Below, piece after piece: positions 58,523 through 64,000 of a stretch of 64,000 nucleotides of DNA. The position numbers and the translations under genes were made by a program. A model generated the notes under the pieces. It did not search any database, had not been told where the DNA came from, and saw only the letters and a list, made by a program, of their open reading frames with translations. The stretch comes from Phytophthora hibernalis (Eukaryota; Oomycota; Peronosporomycetes; Peronosporales; Peronosporaceae). Location of the stretch: contig JAAKBF010000247.1 of NCBI GenBank assembly GCA_012656075.1, forward strand, positions 310,001-374,000, written 5' to 3'. Positions within the stretch are counted from its first letter, which is position 1; each line of letters begins with the position of its first letter.

Positions 58523-59462
58523 ATGCTGCGGAGGTCTGTGCTGCCCTTGGCGCGTCGCGCTTTCCGCGGTCTTCGGCTGCCATTGCGCCGTCCTGCGCCA
58601 ATCCCAAGCTCTTTTCGCGCGCCTTCAGTGGAGCGGAGCAGAGCCAGCGCCACGTGATTGCTGCGTTGGTGGTCAACCAGCCTGGCTGTTTGGCGGAGAT
58701 CGCCAACCTCTTCGCTGCCCGAGGTAGATAACGATGAAGAAGTGGTTACTGGTGTGAAAGTTCTGATGGTGCTTTGTTGCAGGATACAATATTGACAGTC
58801 TCGTGGTGGGTCGCACGGAGGTGGAGGAGCTCTCCCGTATGACGGTCGTCGTGAACGGCACTGCGCAAAGCGTTGTCAACGTACGTACAGCAGCTTTAGA
58901 GCTGTGGAGGCTAGTAGAAAGGTTGTTGACAAGTGGTGTGTTTGTGTCTGTGCAGATGAAGAAGCAGCTGGAGGACGTCGTGTACGTCGCGGTCGTCAAC
59001 ATCCTGAGCAGCGGCAAGAACGCCGAGAAGAACTACGTCGAGCGCGACCTGATGCTGGCCAAGGTGTCCACGGCCGGTACGTCTTGCTGACAACCCTTAC
59101 CACCGGAATGTTCCTTGTGCATGGATCTCACCGGGAACTCTTGTTCGTGCTTTGCAGAGGCTGGATCTCGTGCCGAGGTGGTCGAGCTCGCCAACTTGTT
59201 CGACGCCAAGGTGATTGACGTGCGACCGCACCAGGTCATGGTGCAGCTGGCCGGCACCCCTGGCCGTATCGAGGCCTTCTTGGACCTGCTCAAACCTCTG
59301 GGTATCACGGAGATCCACCGCAGCGGCGTCATTGCCATGGCGCGCAGCACCAGCGTCACCGACAACCTGGGCGACCTCTCGACGTTTGAGGGCGCCACGC
59401 GCACGCTTCTGGACGAGGCTGACGGCGATGAGTTTGACAACACGCTCCTCCCTCCTGGATAA
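58523..59462 (+). CDS. Acetolactate synthase small (regulatory) subunit, mitochondrial
   Basis: Four exons (58523-58723, 58783-58880, 58956-59076, 59158-59462), about 241 residues. The N terminus MLRRSVLPLARRAFRGLRLP is rich in Arg and lacks acids, a typical mitochondrial presequence. Then comes the ACT domain HVIAALVVNQPGCLAEIANLFAARG-YNIDSLVVGRTE (shown in two parts), followed by the C-terminal regulatory domain (EVVELANLFDAKVIDVRP, IEAFLDLLKPLGITEIHRSGVIAM). The subunit activates acetohydroxyacid synthase and gives feedback inhibition by branched-chain amino acids, at the first shared step of valine, leucine and isoleucine synthesis. A frame change near 58630-58650 at the end of the presequence is a probable missing base. 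Confidence 0.92.
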
Positions 59463-60239
59463 GTTCACGGCCGAGCAGATATTGGTAGCGTATGAGCGAT
59501 CGCTTTCCTTTTCGTGGTAGGTTGCATTCGGACGCGCGCACTGGAATGGCCGTGCCGTCTAACGGTGAAGCAAACGAACTATCGTAGGTGCAGTCTGAGC
59601 TCAATCAACAACTCAAAATCAACTCGAATTGCCACCAAAAGTATTGTTGGTCTGCGTTGTCCACAAAGCAGCTGGCTCTTGTTCCGGTGGCGCATGCTGA
59701 GTCAGACTCAACGATCGATTGCAACAGCGGCACAGGTCAAAATGAAGATCAATGAAACTCTACAGTTGAAAGCAATTCGTAAGTTGCGACTGCTTTCAAC
59801 CGGTGATTCGCAACACAAATGACACATTTGAAATGAACAAGCGAGGTCAAGACGGTCGCTTTCTGCTCTCGCTTGCTCAAGAACTTGATATAAATACCGA
59901 TGACGTCAACCTGGTGAAAGAGTAGACCACTGAACTTCAGTCTGAAGAGCCCTGCCTTTGCAGACTGGAACTCAGCACGATTGCGACCTCCGCGCTCTAA
60001 GTTCGCAATCGGGGACTCAACACGGTAGACTCATCACCCGTTGTCCATGTTACAGTGTATAATACCTATGCACAGAACGAGACACTGTTCACTAAGCTGT
60101 AATACCTACATTCTGCTTCGATCTCCCTCCCTAAATCACAAAACGCTTCCGCGGATGTAGCGTTGCTTCTTCCGTCTCATTCTGGTATCCGCGCGCTGCC
60201 CCTCACATCAGCTCAAGGAAGAGGAAATCGACGCTCGCA
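59463..60239. other. Intergenic region
   Basis: About 780 bases between the acetolactate synthase subunit and the carboxypeptidase, both on plus. One 100-codon frame (59514-59822) lacks an ATG context or similarity. GTCTCATTCTGGTATC at 60175 is a partial Inr match about 60 bases before the next start. Confidence 0.4.
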
Positions 60240-61944
60240 ATGTACCAGCGTTCGGATCCTTTGAATGAGACGCTGCCGCTCACGCGCGGGTTGCAATCGC
60301 GTCAGACGCTGCTACCCGCAGGTCGTTCACGCCGTCTACTGTCCAGGACAGGACGTCGCGTGGTGCGCTACGGCGTGGCCTGCCTGTTATTCCTGGGTGT
60401 AGGGGACCTCATGGTGACACTTCAGCGCTCGCTGCAGACCGAGAACCTCATCCGCACAGGCGAACGCTCACCCGAGCCCACAGTCATGGAAGGTTCAACT
60501 GACGCCGAGTCTCCGGAGCTTCCCAGTCATGCTGCCGACGAAATCTTGGAGCTTACGGGCAAACCCAGTGACTATACAGCACGACTCTTCTCCGGTTACT
60601 TGCCGTTGCAAAACGGAGGCCACGCCTTCTACTTCCTGGCTGAATCGCAGAGCTCTCCAGCCCAGACGGACCCCGTACTCTTGTGGCTCAATGGCGGTCC
60701 CGGGTCCAGCTCCCTCGCCGGCTGCTTCTCGGAGAACGGCCCGCTGATTGTCAATGGAGACGGCAAGACACTGCGCACCAACAGGTTTGCATGGAACCAA
60801 CGTGCCAATCTGCTGTGCATTGAGTCGCCTGTTGGGGTCGGCTTCAGCTACAATTCCAGTGGAGTGTACGAAGCGGACGATCACTCTCAGGCTCAGGATC
60901 TGTACGAAGCACTGCAGAAGTTCTTTGAGAAGTTCCCGTGGCTCCGAAAGAACGACTTTGTTGTGTCTGGAGAGAGCTATGGAGGAATCTACGTGCCGAC
61001 CACGGCGCTCGCGATCTTGAAAGGCAACGCTGCAGTTACAGACCCAGCCAGACGGATCAACCTCAAGAAGTTTGTGGTTGGCAATGGTGTGAACGAGTAT
61101 ATGGGACTTTCGACAGTAATGTTCGCGTACTACCATGGACTGTTGAGCACGGAAGCGTACGAAAACTTCCGCACGAGCTGTCCGGACTTGCACGAGTTTG
61201 AAAAGAGTCCCGTCTTGGTGCCTGGTATCAGTGATGCTGTCGTTAGTCCGGAGTGCACGACCGCTACGATGGACATCTACACGACTTTGGTCTATGACCG
61301 CATCAACATGTACGACGTGTACGGCTCGTGCGCTGGTTCACCGAAGGAGGACGTCCAACGCCTCATCAAGGAGATCTTGACGCCATCGGCTCCTGGTAAA
61401 CTGCCTCACCCGATTGGAAACACGATGGACTTGTGTCTGGACTCGAAGCACCTGGACACGTTTTTTAATCTGGCTGAGGTCCGCGATGCCATGCACGCAA
61501 ACCCAGCACTCGCTCACTGGAGTGGCGATGCGCTGACTACGGCGACCATGGATTCTCTCAACTCGATTCTCGGTGCCGATCACCCCATGCTCCAGCACCC
61601 GCAGATGTTGAAGTACACACCTACACTAAACGGCGAGGTGACTCCGTTATGGCGTGAATTGCTCGAGAGCGGAGTCAAAGGTGTGATTTACCACGGTGAT
61701 GCAGACTTGGTCTGCAATGCTCTGGGTGGACTTTGGGCAGTGGAGTCGTTAGGTCTCCCCGTCTAGCGCCACGCTCGGCCTGGACTTATGCAGATGGAAA
61801 TTCCAAGCAAGCGGGTGGTTTTGTGGAGACGTTCAAGGGGATCACGTACGTTACTGTAAAGGGGCGGGACACCTCGTGCCGACGACGGAACCCGAGGAGG
61901 CCAAGCAAATGCTCGATCTGTTCGTGCTAAACGACTTAAAGTAA
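60240..61944 (+). CDS. Serine carboxypeptidase (S10 family), predicted type II membrane protein
   Basis: About 568 residues. A basic cytosolic N terminus (RSRRLLSRTGRR) precedes a membrane span (YGVACLLFLGVGDLMVTL), then the S10 fold: LFSGYLPLQNGGHAFYFLAE, LLWLNGGPGSSSLAGCFSENGP, the nucleophile serine in VSGESYGGIYVP, the aspartate in YHGDADLVCN and the histidine in GAGHLVPTTEP. The enzyme removes C-terminal residues from peptides, best at acid pH, in vacuole/lysosome or outside. The single N-terminal span with positive residues before it predicts a lumenal catalytic domain; most family members instead have a cleaved signal peptide. Frame changes at the C4 run 61757-61760 and G4 run 61861-61864 split the last 65 residues, including the catalytic His, but homology is continuous. 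No introns. Confidence 0.9.
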
Positions 61945-62178
61945 GCTTAGCCGCGGATTTGCGCTAATCATGTTCAAAAATGAAGTCGATGGATGAGTGA
62001 ATACAGCTTCCAGTGCCTTGTGTCGATGCCGCTCGTGTCGAAGTAGTGAACATGCGCCGACATGCATGTTCGAACAAATTTATTATGTTATGCACTCGAA
62101 CAAGTTCCTCAAGGCCTGTCGGCTCTGCCAGTATGTGAGAGCACACTCGAACCTGGGAAGGAGAGCAAACTGTGCAAG

Positions 62179-63864
62179 CTAAATAATGTCACGACCGAAA
62201 ATGAACCTCAGGATCCGCAGATACGTCGGCTTGAAATGTTGAGCCGGACTAGACATGATGAGCGACATGGAGAGGCAAAACAGCACCACCTCGCTGTGCT
62301 TCACGTAGCGCACGAGGCCGCGGCGTTTTAAAAGCTGCCACACAATGTCAAGCGCACGTGGGAAGCAATATAACATGAGCTCAAAACGGCGTTTGGAATG
62401 CTCGAAGAACAGAGCTCCTCCCGTTGCAACCTGGCAACCACACACGTTAGAAATGCACACAACTTATTTGGCCCACCAATCAGCATTAGACATACCCCAG
62501 CGGCCAGCGACGACGCAGCAAAATCTCGATGAAAAGCGTTGCGAGCGGTGCAAACGACCAGCTTTACAACCGTCTGAACAAGGAGGTACGTGGTGGTTAA
62601 ACACCCACTCACGATACTTTTCGAGCCGATCAAAACAAAATTTTACGCACCTGGTACGATGTGAGGAACGCCGACGAGCATAGTGCTGCGTAGGAAATTC
62701 GAGCAGTCGTTGATACTGGAGATCCTTGCAGCTGCTGGAAGCGAAAGATCATTGCGGGGAGGAAGTGGACGGGAAGGTAAATTTGCATCGATCTCCCTAG
62801 GCCGTTGACCCACTCCTTAATAGCGTGGGTCACGCATGACTCCCTAATCAGCACATGACAAAACACACAACATTTAGCATGGTGCTGGTTCAAGATTCCA
62901 TCTCGACACGTAAACGTACATGTGGTAGTGTGGTTGGCACAGGCGAAACGGAATCGGCCGCCCACGCGCGTCTAGTTGACCGCGCATGCGTTGACGCACA
63001 GTGTATTCCAGTCCTTGGTGGTTTACAGCACCAATGCGGCAAATCCACTGGTAGTAGCCCTGGCAACACGAAAAATGGTAGGAAAGTCAGTAAACCAACA
63101 CCCTCATTCGCAATACACGGAAACGAAAACTACCTTCGGCAACAGACTCGGGTCCACGACAAATGCATACATAATCGCCGCATTGCTCAGAGCAAAGAGT
63201 ATCTCCGACGAGAACCTCCACGTCGGCAACACGCCAATGGACATCAAATGGCGACACACCACGTCCAGCATGCGAACAAAAATGTACAGTGATATAGTAC
63301 TTCGTCTTGAGGGTGAGTCCAGCAGCAAGGCCGAGCCGGAGACGGCCCCGGCAATAGCCAAATTGACAGCGTCTCGTTGTCCACCACGCGCAGCTCGAGC
63401 CACGAGTTCCGTAAGCCGGAAGACGCCCACTAAACTACCGAAAAAGGCTCCAAATCGGAGCGTGTCTCCCTTGAGCAGCAACCTGGCAGCGTCTGCGTAG
63501 CCGTACTCGAGACTGCTCCACTTCCTGGACGCCAGCAGCACTGCAGTGAACGCTTTGGCTCCATAAGCCAAGAGAAAGGCCCTAGCAGCCGCTTGACACG
63601 CCGCCTTGAGGTCGTTCTTGACGTTGACTCCGTCCATCGTCAACTTGTGCAGATCTTGGCGTCTGGCGGGTGCGTGGCGTCTGGCGGCGGCTGTGGATTC
63701 CTCCCCGTCGGCGTCTGGTCGGCGGCTTCCGTTGGCAGGAAGCAGCAGTGGCGGCGACTTGTGCGTCTTCTGCGTCTCGTCATGTAGCGCCAGTGCCGCG
63801 GCCGTGAGCTCCGGAGGCTCGCGGCGCCGCTCCGACGTGAAGAAGGCCGAGTAGATCCGCTCCA
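62179..63864 (-). CDS. TMEM135-like multi-span membrane protein
   Basis: Start MERIYSAFFTSERR at 63864. A variable N-terminal region is followed by membrane segments: FLLAYGAKAFTAVLLA, LRFGAFFGSLVGVFRLTELV, RDAVNLAIAGAVSGSALLL, STISLYIFVRMLDVVCRHL. Then ILFALSNAAIMYAFVV. Later exons give a Cys/His stretch (HHAKCCVFCHVLIRESCVTHAIKEW shown in part: AKCCVFC, ESCVTHAIKEW), MQIYLPVHFLPAMIFRFQQL and finally EVVLFCLSMSLIMSSPAQHF. Animal TMEM135 has the same order of a Tim17-like glycine-rich span and the H/C motif; it acts in peroxisomes and mitochondria in fat storage and fission. Splice sites: CCAG|GGCTAC near 63073, TACCAG|GTGCGT near 62651, and GCCAG near 62430. One frame change near 62920. Order of parts relative to animal TMEM135 appears swapped. 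Confidence 0.75.
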
Positions 63865-64000
63865 TTATTGGCGGCTCGACTTGAAGAACTGAAAAGAAAC
63901 CGGTTGAATACCGGTTTGTTGAGTGTGTGTGTGTTTTTAGCAAATCTCGGTGGAAGGCAACTGTGAGGTGAGCATGACATACCGTACTGTAAATTCACTT
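63865..64000. other. Upstream flank of the TMEM135-like gene (window end)
   Basis: The last 136 bases lie upstream of the TMEM135-like ATG and contain a GT repeat (GTGTGTGTGT at 63922-63931) and ACCGGTTTG/GAAACCGG inverted motifs around 63896-63918. It is probably promoter; the next gene is outside. Confidence 0.4.

Noticed and set aside
1..64000. CRISPR arrays, rRNA, tRNA or retrotransposon genes
   Set aside because: No regularly spaced repeats, no tRNA-like cloverleaf and no reverse transcriptase or integrase motif were seen on either strand by eye; a tRNAscan or repeat search could still find a diverged copy.

Overview
The window reads as a gene-dense stretch of an oomycete nuclear genome, most likely Phytophthora or a close relative. 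Introns are few, short (about 60-90 bases) and begin GT(A/G)NGT. Intergenic gaps are usually under 1.2 kb. Several starts are preceded within 15-45 bases by a motif like the oomycete initiator (GCTCATTYYNCAWTTT). The gene content (flagellar dynein, SPEF2/CPC1-like protein, GH72 and GH3 enzymes, expanded cysteine proteases) fits a zoospore-forming stramenopile. No CRISPR, bacterial operon, rRNA or tRNA gene was seen.

Layout. 1-9340 (-): the 5' part of a giant RCC1/SPRY/Kelch protein whose 3' end lies outside the window. 10392-16250: a hemerythrin-like helical protein, a small Cys-rich coiled-coil protein, a PD-(D/E)XK-like protein followed by a foldback repeat, a tandem Cys/His repeat protein and a JmjC/cupin protein. 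16519-22261: a tyrosine aminotransferase-like enzyme, a GH72 glucanosyltransferase and the Obg-like ATPase OLA1. 22762-41818: flagellar block, with an outer-arm dynein alpha-type heavy chain on + and a SPEF2/CPC1-like central-pair protein on -, separated by PRKRIP1 (-) and ribosomal protein L13 (+). 42993-45192: an unknown acidic protein and a mitochondrial carrier. 46261-54045: two tandem families, three papain-like proteases with C-terminal membrane anchors and then three small START-like (SRPBCC) proteins. 54181-63864: an armadillo-tailed membrane protein, a secreted GH3 glycosidase sharing a short divergent promoter with the acetolactate synthase small subunit, a membrane-anchored serine carboxypeptidase and a TMEM135-like protein.

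How the genes relate. The two flagellar genes belong to the same organelle but to different substructures (outer arm, central pair). GH72 and GH3 act on beta-glucans at the wall or outside the cell. The proteases and carboxypeptidase suggest secretory or endolysosomal proteolysis. The acetolactate synthase subunit and the aminotransferase are amino-acid metabolism.

Sequence quality. Many genes that are otherwise intact and conserved change frame, usually by one missing base in a short homopolymer, with good homology resuming at once. I read these as consensus errors, so broken genes are annotated as single genes spanning all frames and are not called pseudogenes. Exact protein lengths and some starts are therefore approximate.
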